Positions 16,744-24,264 of a stretch of 44,547 nt of DNA are shown here, one piece after another. Each line of letters begins with the position of its first letter. The stretch's first letter is position 1. The position numbers and the translations under genes are program-made. A model generated the notes under the pieces. That model saw only the letters and a program-made list of their open reading frames with translations. It had not been told where the DNA came from and searched no databases. Origin of the DNA: Brachybacterium halotolerans (GTDB lineage Bacteria > Actinomycetota > Actinomycetes > Actinomycetales > Dermabacteraceae); NCBI RefSeq assembly GCF_016623465.1, contig NZ_JAEDAJ010000003.1, positions 405,365-449,911 on the forward strand. Reading direction: 5' to 3'.

Positions 16744-18090
16744 ATGAGACGACGACGATTCCTCACCGGAGCCCTCGGGGCCGCCGCCGCTGCGACCACG
16801 GCGGGTGCGGCGAGCGGCTGCGGGAACCTCCACTCCTCCGACCCCGACGTCCTGACCTTCATGTTCCGCGGCTCCACCGAGGAGCGCGACGTCTTCGCCC
16901 GCGCCGTGGACGTGTTCATCCGCCGCACCGGCATCCAGGTCAACCTCATCTCCACGAGCGTCGACCAGTACGCGACGAAGCTGCAGACCGCGATCCTGGG
17001 CAACTCCACGCCCGACCTCTTCTACCTCGAGCCCACGCGCACCATGGCGTACGTGACCAACGGGGTCCTCGCGGACCTGTCGCAGTACGTCGACGAGACC
17101 GACCTGCCCGTCGACGACATCTGGCAGGCGGGCCTGGACCTCTACCGCTTCGACGGGGAGAGCATCGGCACGGGCCCGCTGTACGCGATGCCCAAGGACG
17201 TCGGCCCCTTCTCCTTCGGGTACAACAAGACCCTCTTCGAGGAGATGGACGTCGAACCGCCCGACCCCGACGAGCCGCTGAGCTGGGACGAGTTCCTGGA
17301 CCGCTGCAAGGCCCTGACCGGCGACCGCGACGGCGACGGGACAACCGACAGCTGGGGCAACTCGGTGAACATCACCGCCGAGCTGCACTCGTACGTGTGG
17401 TCCAACGGCGCCGACTGGGTCGACGAGGACGCCCGCACCGTCACCGTCGACACCCCCGAGTTCGCCGAGGCCCTCCAGTACGTCGTCGACCTGCGCGAGA
17501 AGCACAAGGTCACGCCCTCGATCAACGAGTCCGAGGGGCTCGACGGCTACCAGCGCTGGCTGCGCGGCCAGATCGGGTTCTTCCCCGTGGCCCCGTGGGA
17601 TCTCACGCTCTACCGCACGCTCGACTTCGACTTCGACCTGTGCCCCTACCCGACGGGCCGCACGGGCACCTCGGCGACCAACGTGGGCTCGCTCGGCATC
17701 GGCGTCTCCGCGAACAGCAGGCGCCCGGACCGCGCCGCGGAGCTGGCCATGTTCCTGTCCTGCGACCCCGAGGCGCAGGAGATCATCGTCGGCCAGGGGC
17801 AGACGATCCCCAACACCCGCACCCGCGCGAAGGAATGGGTGAAGGACACGTCGATCGAGCCGCAGAACAAGCAGGAGTACGTCGACATCGTCGAGGACTA
17901 CGGACACTTCGTGCCCACCTCCCGCACGTACACCCCCGAGTGGCTCGACACCTTCTTCACCAACATCCAGCCGGTCCTCGAGGGCCGGCAGGACGTGGGG
18001 GAGTACCTGAAGGCCACGCAGCCCGTGATGCAGGGGTTCCTGGACCAGGGCTACGACCAGCTCCGCATCGACCAGGAGGCGAACTCCTGA
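16744..18090 (+). CDS. Sugar ABC transporter substrate-binding lipoprotein
   Basis: A 448-residue family 1 extracellular solute-binding protein. The N-terminus MRRRRFLTGAL looks Tat-dependent, followed by a lipobox ending at C26 (AASGC). LISTSVDQYATKLQTAI and PDLFYLEP are family motifs of the alpha/beta binding domains, and SFGYNKTLFEE lies at about 157-168. It would capture oligosaccharides outside the membrane and deliver them to the two permeases that follow. The permease start overlaps its stop by one base. The divergent neighbours are arabinan-degrading enzymes, so arabino-oligosaccharides are the likely ligands, by analogy with the AraNPQ importer. Confidence 0.88.
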   Translation: MRRRRFLTGALGAAAAATTAGAASGCGNLHSSDPDVLTFMFRGSTEERDVFARAVDVFIRRTGIQVNLISTSVDQYATKLQTAILGNSTPDLFYLEPTRTMAYVTNGVLADLSQYVDETDLPVDDIWQAGLDLYRFDGESIGTGPLYAMPKDVGPFSFGYNKTLFEEMDVEPPDPDEPLSWDEFLDRCKALTGDRDGDGTTDSWGNSVNITAELHSYVWSNGADWVDEDARTVTVDTPEFAEALQYVVDLREKHKVTPSINESEGLDGYQRWLRGQIGFFPVAPWDLTLYRTLDFDFDLCPYPTGRTGTSATNVGSLGIGVSANSRRPDRAAELAMFLSCDPEAQEIIVGQGQTIPNTRTRAKEWVKDTSIEPQNKQEYVDIVEDYGHFVPTSRTYTPEWLDTFFTNIQPVLEGRQDVGEYLKATQPVMQGFLDQGYDQLRIDQEANS

Positions 18091-19100
18091 TGAGCGCCAC
18101 CACGCCCGTCGGCCCCGCCGCGAACACCCCGCCGCCCGCCGCGCTCGTCCGCTCCGGCCGGCGCCACGCGCGCGTCTCGGCCGGGACCCGTGCCTCCGGG
18201 GCATCGCGCCCGCCCGGCCGCGGCCGGCTCACCCGGCCCGAGCGGATCTGGGGCCGGATCTTCATCGCACCCCCGGTGCTCGGCTTCGCGCTGTTCGCCC
18301 TCGCCCCGCTGCTGTTCTCCTGCTACGCGGCCTTCACCCACTGGAACGGGCTGTCCTCCCCGGTGTTCTCGGGGCTGACGAACTTCCGGACCATGGCCGG
18401 CGACCCGCAGTTCTGGCAGTCGCTGTGGAACACGCTGTTCCTCATGATCGGGATCCCGATCGGGCTCGCGATCTCCCTGGCCCTCGCGATCGCGCTGAAC
18501 CGGCGAATGCCCGGCCGGGCGGCGTTCCGCGTCATCTACTACCTGCCCGGGGTGTCCTCCGTCGCCGCGATCTCGATCCTCTGGCAGTGGGCGCTGAACG
18601 GCGACTTTGGGCTGGTCAACGAGCTGCTGCGCATGGTCGGCATCGACGGGCCCAACTGGCTCGCGGAGAAGACCTGGGTCAAGCCGGCGCTGATCCTCAT
18701 GGGCGTCTGGAAGGGGCTGGGGTTCTCGACCCTGCTCTACCTCGCGGCCCTGCAGTCGGTGCCCCGGAACCTGCTCGAGGCGGCGATGCTCGACGGCGCG
18801 GGCGCCTGGCGGCGCTTCCGCCACGTCACCCTGCCGATGCTCAGCCCCGTCACCTTCTTCCTGGTGGTCACCGGCATCATCGGCGGCGCCCAGATGTTCG
18901 CGGAGATCAACATCATGACCCCCACCGGGGGCCCCGAGTTCGGCTCCGCGACCATCGTCTGGTACATCTGGCAGCAGGGCTTCCAGAACCTCAAGCTGGG
19001 ATACGCGACGGCGATGTCGCTCGTGCTGGGAGCGCTGATCTTCCTGGTCACGGCCTTCCAGTTCTACCTGAACTCCCGCAACGTCTTCACGGTGGAATGA
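18090..19100 (+). CDS. Sugar ABC transporter permease (AraP/MalF type)
   Basis: A 336-residue permease with a basic Pro/Ala-rich N-terminal tail of about 55 residues, then six TM segments. The EAA loop is EAAMLDGAG...RHVTLPML at about residues 231-252, the contact for the ATPase subunit. The start ATG overlaps the stop of the binding protein (TGATG) and has AGGAGG ten bases upstream. It pairs with the next gene. Neither here nor nearby is an ATP-binding subunit, so it likely uses a shared MsiK-type ATPase. Confidence 0.9.
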   Translation: MSATTPVGPAANTPPPAALVRSGRRHARVSAGTRASGASRPPGRGRLTRPERIWGRIFIAPPVLGFALFALAPLLFSCYAAFTHWNGLSSPVFSGLTNFRTMAGDPQFWQSLWNTLFLMIGIPIGLAISLALAIALNRRMPGRAAFRVIYYLPGVSSVAAISILWQWALNGDFGLVNELLRMVGIDGPNWLAEKTWVKPALILMGVWKGLGFSTLLYLAALQSVPRNLLEAAMLDGAGAWRRFRHVTLPMLSPVTFFLVVTGIIGGAQMFAEINIMTPTGGPEFGSATIVWYIWQQGFQNLKLGYATAMSLVLGALIFLVTAFQFYLNSRNVFTVE

Positions 19101-19111
19101 GGAGGCCCGTT

Positions 19112-20035
19112 ATGGCTGCCACCAGTGCCGTCCCGACCGCCCCGCTGCAGACCTCCGGGGTCGCGCCCGACGCCGCCCGGCGTCGGCGGAAGAAGAGCGA
19201 GCGCCGCTTCCAGAGCCCGGCCGACGTCATCGTGTTCGTGGTCCTCTGCCTGGGCGCGTTCACCATGCTGCTGCCGCTCGTGTGGATGCTCTCGACCTCC
19301 CTGAAGACCCAGGAGAACGTGTTCGCGCTGCCCCCGCAGTGGATCCCGAAGCCCGCCGAATGGTCGAACTACCTCCGGGTGTGGGAGGCCGGGCCGTTGC
19401 TGCACGGCATCGTGAACTCCGCGATCGTCTCCCTGACCGTGATCACGGTGGGCACGGTGACCTCGTGCTTCGCCGCCTATGCCTTCTCGAAGATGCGGAT
19501 CCCCGGCAAGAACGCCCTGTTCCTCGCGCTGCTGGGCGGGATCATGATCCCGTTCCCCGCACTGATGATCCCCACCTTCATGCTGTTCTCGAAGATCGGG
19601 TGGGTCGACACCCTGCTGCCGCTCATCGTCCCCGGCCTGTTCGGGAACCTGATGATGGTGTTCTTCCTGCGCCAGTACCTGATGAGCGTGCCCGACTCCC
19701 TCATCGAGGCCGCCGTGATCGACGGGGCGAACCATCCGCAGATCTTCTGGCGGATCGTGCTGCCGCTGATCCGTCCCGCGATCGCCGCCCAGGTGATCCT
19801 GTGGTTCATGGGCACCTGGAACGACTACCTGGGCCCGATCATCTACCTGAACTCGGAGAACGTGCACACCCTGCAGCTGGTGATCGCGAACTTCAACGCG
19901 ACCTACGCGGTGGAGACCGACTACCCGCTGATCATGGCCGCCTCGATCATCGCGCTCGTGCCCGTGCTCGCCGTGTTCCTCGTGTTCCAGCGCCAGATCA
20001 TCGAGTCGATCGCGCTGACCGGGAACAAGGGCTGA
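19112..20035 (+). CDS. Sugar ABC transporter permease (AraQ/MalG type)
   Basis: A 307-residue permease with a basic N-terminus, six TM segments and the EAA loop EAAVIDGANHPQIFWRIVLP (about 199-218). MLSTSLKTQENVFALPPQWIP after TM1 is typical of the MalG/AraQ branch. The ATG at 19112 has GAGGAGG six bases upstream; an ATG at 19097 would lie before that site. It completes the heterodimeric channel with the preceding permease and is followed after four bases by the DUF624 gene. Confidence 0.9.
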   Translation: MAATSAVPTAPLQTSGVAPDAARRRRKKSERRFQSPADVIVFVVLCLGAFTMLLPLVWMLSTSLKTQENVFALPPQWIPKPAEWSNYLRVWEAGPLLHGIVNSAIVSLTVITVGTVTSCFAAYAFSKMRIPGKNALFLALLGGIMIPFPALMIPTFMLFSKIGWVDTLLPLIVPGLFGNLMMVFFLRQYLMSVPDSLIEAAVIDGANHPQIFWRIVLPLIRPAIAAQVILWFMGTWNDYLGPIIYLNSENVHTLQLVIANFNATYAVETDYPLIMAASIIALVPVLAVFLVFQRQIIESIALTGNKG

Positions 20036-20039
20036 GCCG

Positions 20040-20795
20040 ATGACGCCGGTGCGGGAGGAGCGGGCCGGGGCCGACGGGGCTGCCGGGGCCGCCGGGGTCG
20101 ACAAGGCCGGCGGGCTGGGTGCGGCCGACGGGGAGGAAGCGCCCGGCGGGTCGGGCGCGCTGCACGGGGTGATGGCCGCGCTCGCCTGGCTGCCGCGGCT
20201 GCTCGCCCTCCACGTGGCCTGGGTGGTGCTGGTGCTCTGCGGCGGGGTGATCGGCGGGATCGCCCCTGCCACCGCGACCCTCGTATCCGTGCTCCGCGGA
20301 GACGTCCCGGGAGCCGACCCGTTCGAGGGCGACGGCGGGTTCGGCGGCGCGGCCCGTGCGGTGCTGGGCCGCTTCCGCGCGGAGCTCGGGCCCGCGAACG
20401 GTGCGGCAGGTCCGTTCCTCGTGATCGGCCTCGCCGCGGGAGCGAACCTCGCCCTGGGCATCGCCGGGGCGCTGCCGGCATGGGTCTTCCCGGCGGGTTT
20501 CGCGGCCGCGGGCATCCTCGGGGCGGTCAGCGTGCTCGCGCTCTTCCATGCGATCGCCCTGCACGTGCTGCGGCCCGACGCACCCTCGCCGATGCTGTGG
20601 CGCGGGGCCCTGGCCGGGACCGTGCTGCTGCCGACGGCGACCGTCTCCTGGACGATCACCCTGGTCGCGGCCGGGATCGTCTCGGCGATCATCCAGCCCG
20701 TCGGCCTACTGCTGGGAGGTGGGATCCTTGTCGCCGTGACCACCTTCGTCCTCGTGCGCTCCTGGCAGTCGCGGCTCGACGCCGCCACGGTGTGA
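20040..20795 (+). CDS. DUF624 (YesL-like) membrane protein
   Basis: A 251-residue protein. An Ala/Gly/Asp-rich low-complexity N-terminus of about 40 residues precedes about five hydrophobic segments. The stretch HVAWVVLVLCGGVIGGIAPA near residue 58 matches the conserved N-terminal part of DUF624. Such proteins recur in sugar ABC operons of Firmicutes and Actinomycetota (for example YesL), yet their function is unknown; they may act in transporter assembly or sensing. Its position, four bases after a permease and overlapping the LacI start by one base, shows it is part of the arabino-oligosaccharide operon. The N-terminal repeats look like a recent expansion. Confidence 0.75.
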   Translation: MTPVREERAGADGAAGAAGVDKAGGLGAADGEEAPGGSGALHGVMAALAWLPRLLALHVAWVVLVLCGGVIGGIAPATATLVSVLRGDVPGADPFEGDGGFGGAARAVLGRFRAELGPANGAAGPFLVIGLAAGANLALGIAGALPAWVFPAGFAAAGILGAVSVLALFHAIALHVLRPDAPSPMLWRGALAGTVLLPTATVSWTITLVAAGIVSAIIQPVGLLLGGGILVAVTTFVLVRSWQSRLDAATV

Positions 20796-21862
20796 TGGCC
20801 GACGAGCGGGCCGCGCCGTCGGCCGGATCCGCGCGCCCGCGGAACGTGACGATGCGGGAGATCGCCGAGCGGCTCGGGGTGTCGATCAAGACCGTCTCCA
20901 ACGTGGTCAACGAGCGGCCCAACGTGGGGTCAGCGACCCGTGAGCGCGTGCAGCAGGCGATCCGCGACCTCAACTACCGCCCACAGGTGGGCGCGCAGCA
21001 GATGCGCACCGGCACCAGCGGACTCATCACCCTGGCGATCCCGTCGCTGGCCGGCACCTACTTCTCCGAGCTCGCCCAGGCGTTCGCCGACGAGGCCCAG
21101 CGGCGACGGCGCAGCATCATGCTGCACAGCACCGCCGCCGGCCGCGACGAGGAGGCGAGCGTGCTCTCCGGATTCACCCGGGTCCTCGGCGACGGAGTCG
21201 TCTTCAACCCCCTGCTGATCGGCGAGGACGTCATCGCGGGACTGGGGCGGACCATCCAGCCGACGGTCTTCATCGGCGAGCACCTGGCCGAGGCCGCGCT
21301 GCCCGCCGGCAGCGACTACGTGCGCACCGACAACGAGCGCGCGGCGCACGACGCCACCGCGCATCTGCTCGGCCTGGGCCGCCGCCGCATCGCCTACCTG
21401 GGCATGCTGCCCACCACGGAGGCGCGGCAGGCCCACTCCACCAGTCGCCTGCGGCTGGGAGGCGTGCGCCGGGCGCTCACCGAGGCGGGAGCACCGGAAC
21501 CCGTCGTCCCCACGGTCCCCACCTGGAGCCAGGAGGGTGGACTCAGCGCGGGGCGGGAGCTCATGGACGCGCACCCGGAGGTGGACGGGATCGTCTGCGG
21601 CAACGACGACCTCGCCCGCGGCGTGCTGCTGGGCCTGCGCATGGCCGGCATCGACGTGCCCGGGCAGGTCGCCGTCATCGGCTACGACAACATCCACGAG
21701 GCCGCCTTCACGACGCCGCCGCTGACCACGATCGATCCCGACAAGCAGGCGCTCGCCGCGACCGCTCTCGACCTGCTCATCGAACGGATCGGCGGCTACG
21801 ACGGTCCCGCGCGCGTGATCGAGGCGCCCTACCGGCTGGTGGTGCGGGGGAGCGCGGGGTGA
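20795..21862 (+). CDS. LacI family transcriptional regulator
   Basis: A 355-residue repressor. The helix-turn-helix and hinge (TMREIAERLGVSIKTVSNVVNE) lie at about residues 18-39, followed by the periplasmic-binding-like effector domain with RTDNERAAHDAT, LGRRRIAYLG, GIVCGNDDLARG and VIGYDNIHEAA. Its ATG overlaps the DUF624 stop (TGATG), so it is the last gene of the import operon and likely autoregulates it. The effector is probably arabinose or an arabino-oligosaccharide, from gene context only. A GTG directly before the ATG is an alternative start. Confidence 0.9.
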   Translation: MADERAAPSAGSARPRNVTMREIAERLGVSIKTVSNVVNERPNVGSATRERVQQAIRDLNYRPQVGAQQMRTGTSGLITLAIPSLAGTYFSELAQAFADEAQRRRRSIMLHSTAAGRDEEASVLSGFTRVLGDGVVFNPLLIGEDVIAGLGRTIQPTVFIGEHLAEAALPAGSDYVRTDNERAAHDATAHLLGLGRRRIAYLGMLPTTEARQAHSTSRLRLGGVRRALTEAGAPEPVVPTVPTWSQEGGLSAGRELMDAHPEVDGIVCGNDDLARGVLLGLRMAGIDVPGQVAVIGYDNIHEAAFTTPPLTTIDPDKQALAATALDLLIERIGGYDGPARVIEAPYRLVVRGSAG

Positions 21863-21896
21863 CGGGAGGCTCGTGCGGGGCCCTTGGCACGCCGCC

Positions 21897-22853
21897 TCAG
21901 CGCTCGTGCACCCCACTCGCCCACGTCCCGATCCGCGCGATCTCCGCGGCGAGCTCCGGGGGCTCGATCACCTCGATCGGCAGGCCCAGCCATGCGAGCT
22001 GCATCGCGATCCAGGTGAGGTCCCGGGCGCCCGAGCGCAGGATGCACGCTTCCTCCCCGTCGGCCGTGATCGTGCCGGCGAAGGCGGGGATGCGCGGCGC
22101 GACCTCGCTCGCAGGGCGCAGGATCCGCACCCGGGCGCCGATCGGGTACGCGCCCACGCTGATCGACTCGCGCACGTAGGACTCGATGTCGGGGGTGGGG
22201 CGGGCGGTGAAGCGGAAGGTGCTCGCGCGCACCTCGTGCATGCGGTCCAGGCGGAAGGTGCGCCAGTCCTCGCGGTCGAGGTCCCAGGCGAACAGGTACC
22301 AGCGGCCCTGGATCGAGAGCACGCGGTAGGGCTCGAGGCGCCTCGTCGCGCGGTGGCCGTCGGCCCGCTCGTAGTCGACCCGCACCTGCACCCCGTCCCG
22401 CACGGCCCGCGTGAGCGTGACCAGGGTCGAGGAGAGGATGCCGCCGGCGCCCGCGTGCGGCTCCACGACGTGCAGGGCGTCGGTGATCGCCGAGACCTCG
22501 GCGCGCACGCTGGGAGGGAGGATCCCGTCGAGCTTCGCGAGCGCGCGCACGGCCTGCTCGCCGAGCCCGTCGATCCCCGATCCGGCCGCGAGCCGCAGGG
22601 CGACGGCGATCGCGGTCGCCTCGTCGCCCTCGAGCAGCAGGGGAGGCAGGGCCCGCCCGGCGCCCAGCTGGTAGCCGCCGCCGTGCCCGTTCGAGGCCAG
22701 CACCGGGTATCCCATGTCGCGCAGGCGGTCCACGTCGCGCCGCACCGACCGGGTGGTCACGCCCAGCTCGTCGGCGAGCTCGGGACCGGTCCACACGGTC
22801 CGCGACTGCAGCAGGTTCAGCAGGCGCAGGGTCCTGCGGGTCACGTCACTCAT
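21897..22853 (-). CDS. WYL domain transcriptional regulator (YafY-like)
   Basis: A 318-residue regulator. Residues about 1-60 form a DeoR-like winged helix-turn-helix (GPELADELGVTTRSVRRDVDRL); the WYL domain lies in the middle third with GRWYLFAWDLDREDWRTF, and a C-terminal extension follows. WYL domains sense small or nucleic-acid ligands. The gene is divergent from two DinB-family genes, with a perfect 8-bp inverted repeat between them; WYL regulators next to DinB-like or small enzyme genes often control that neighbour. Start ATG at 22853 (MSDVTRR) sets the HTH at the usual distance. Confidence 0.88.
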   Translation of the reverse strand: MSDVTRRTLRLLNLLQSRTVWTGPELADELGVTTRSVRRDVDRLRDMGYPVLASNGHGGGYQLGAGRALPPLLLEGDEATAIAVALRLAAGSGIDGLGEQAVRALAKLDGILPPSVRAEVSAITDALHVVEPHAGAGGILSSTLVTLTRAVRDGVQVRVDYERADGHRATRRLEPYRVLSIQGRWYLFAWDLDREDWRTFRLDRMHEVRASTFRFTARPTPDIESYVRESISVGAYPIGARVRILRPASEVAPRIPAFAGTITADGEEACILRSGARDLTWIAMQLAWLGLPIEVIEPPELAAEIARIGTWASGVHER

Positions 22854-22874
22854 GGGAAGAGTCTGCACGAGATC

Positions 22875-22893
22875 GCGGACAGGAACTGTCCGC
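22875..22893. promoter_or_regulatory. Inverted repeat operator between WYL regulator and DinB genes
   Basis: GCGGACAG (22875-22882), spacer GAA, CTGTCCGC (22886-22893): perfect 8-bp arms 21 bases before the WYL regulator and about 118 before the first DinB gene. The GACAG-N3-CTGTC core is the kind of site expected for a DeoR/WYL dimer. Most probable use is autoregulation plus control of the DinB pair. Confidence 0.65.
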
Positions 22894-23010
22894 ATGGGCG
22901 AGGAGCATCGGTTCTGCCGGTCGACGGGAACCGCCGTCGGTCGATCGCTCCGCCGTCCGGCGGACGTCCCGTCGGCGCCATGGCGCGCCGCACGACCCGA
23001 GGAGATCGAG

Positions 23011-23586
23011 ATGTCCTTCCTGACCGCAGACGTGACCGACGAGTGCGACGCCCTCGCGACCTTCGCCTCCCAGCAGATCCGCCAGCTCGGGACGACCCTG
23101 CACGGCCTGACGCCCGAGCAGCTCGCCGCGACCCCGAGCGCCTCGGCCATGAGCCTCGGCGCCCTGGCCAGGCACGCCATCTTCGTCACCGAGAACATCC
23201 TCGGCGGCATCTGCGAGGCGCCGCAGCCCAGCACCGGCGCCGAGCGCAGCACCGAGCAGGCGCAGGCCGAGGGAACGGTCGACGCCGCGGCGCTGCGCGC
23301 CGACGACACCGCGCAGGGGCTCATCGACGCCCTCGAGGAGCAGGCCCGCTCCGCCGACTCCCTGCTGCGGAAGGTCGACCTCGACACCGACGTCCCGATT
23401 CCCGACGCCCCGTGGTTCACGGGCGCCGAGCACTGGAACAACCGCTGGAGCGCCCTGCACCTCATCGAGGAGCTCGCCCGGCACGCCGGGCACGCGGACA
23501 TCATCCGCGAGAGCATCGACGGCAAGGGCACCTACGAGCTCAACGCCCTCGCCGAGGGCGGCACCTGGCCGCCCGAGGGCTGGTGA
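23011..23586 (+). CDS. DinB family protein (DUF664-like)
   Basis: A 191-residue, mainly helical protein resembling the DinB/DUF664 four-helix bundle. LARHAIFVTENILGG near residue 53, GAEHWNNRW near 135 and LHLIEELARHAGHADIIRE near 148 carry the histidines expected for the metal site. DinB-fold proteins include thiol-dependent transferases such as mycothiol- or bacillithiol-dependent enzymes, so a thiol-linked detoxification role is possible. GAGGAG lies just before the ATG at 23011. It is followed within 20 bases by a second DinB-like gene and divergent from the WYL regulator. Confidence 0.75.
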   Translation: MSFLTADVTDECDALATFASQQIRQLGTTLHGLTPEQLAATPSASAMSLGALARHAIFVTENILGGICEAPQPSTGAERSTEQAQAEGTVDAAALRADDTAQGLIDALEEQARSADSLLRKVDLDTDVPIPDAPWFTGAEHWNNRWSALHLIEELARHAGHADIIRESIDGKGTYELNALAEGGTWPPEGW

Positions 23587-23603
23587 GAAGAATGGAGAGC
23601 ACG

Positions 23604-24215
23604 ATGAACGGCCAGCACGTGACCCTGTCCGAGCACGGGGACTACGACCAGACCACCACCCGCGGCGCCCTCCTCGCGCAGATCGAGGGGCACTGGGAGG
23701 ACATCGCCCGGCCCCGCCTGGACGGCCTCACCGACGAGGAGTACTTCTACGACCCCACGCCCGAGACCGCCGGGCCGGCCTGGAGCGTGCACCCGCGCAG
23801 CGAGGTCCGCTCGGGCACGCAGGGCGGCAGCGGCGAGATGGTGATCGACTTCGAGTTCCCCGAGCCCACCCCGCCTCCCTTCACGACGATCGCCTGGCGG
23901 CTCGGGCACGTGATCGTGGGCGTGCTCGCCATGCGCAGCCACGGCCACTTCGACGGGCCCGAGGTCGACTACTTCAGCTGGGACTACGCGGGCGGCGCGC
24001 AGGACGCCCTGGCCCAGCTCGATGCCGAGTACGCACGCTGGGTCACCGGGCTGCGCTCCTGGAGCGAGGAGGACTTCTCCCCTCCCTGCGGTCCCGCCGA
24101 GGGCCCGTACGCCGACCACCCGCGGGCAGCGATCGTCGCCCACATCAACCGCGAGCTCATCCACCACCTCGCCGAGATCGCGCTGCTGCGCGACCTGTAC
24201 GCGCACCGGGGCTGA
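23604..24215 (+). CDS. DinB family protein, second tandem member
   Basis: A 203-residue helical protein. WRLGHVIVGVLAMRSHGHF at about residues 98-116 and the late INRELIHHLAEIALLRDLY supply the histidines of a DinB-type metal centre. It differs clearly from the preceding protein, so this is not a recent duplication. The ATG at 23604 has GGAGAG just upstream; an ATG at 23592 is an alternative and would add four residues. It forms an operon with the preceding DinB gene, presumably under the WYL regulator. Substrate unknown. Confidence 0.75.
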   Translation: MNGQHVTLSEHGDYDQTTTRGALLAQIEGHWEDIARPRLDGLTDEEYFYDPTPETAGPAWSVHPRSEVRSGTQGGSGEMVIDFEFPEPTPPPFTTIAWRLGHVIVGVLAMRSHGHFDGPEVDYFSWDYAGGAQDALAQLDAEYARWVTGLRSWSEEDFSPPCGPAEGPYADHPRAAIVAHINRELIHHLAEIALLRDLYAHRG

Positions 24216-24239
24216 GCTAAGGCGCGGGCGCGGGTGCGG

Positions 24240-24253
24240 GCCCGGGTCCGGGC
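24240..24253. terminator. Short GC stem in a convergent gap
   Basis: GCCCGG and CCGGGC with a 2-base loop sit between the convergent DinB and M81 genes, inside a degenerate GCGGGC-rich stretch (24221-24260). It could terminate either transcript; the stem is short. Confidence 0.3.
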
Positions 24254-24264
24254 GCGGCTTCGGA

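Noticed and set aside
14878..18204. Very long open frame on the - strand (1108 codons) and similar long frames at 539-2545, 4045-6702 and 41443-43380
   Set aside because: They are Arg/Pro/Ala-rich, lack family motifs and run opposite or out of frame to clear genes. Long antisense frames are expected in GC-rich DNA.
22875..22893. Rho-independent terminator
   Set aside because: It lies between divergent starts, where no transcript ends; operator is the better reading.
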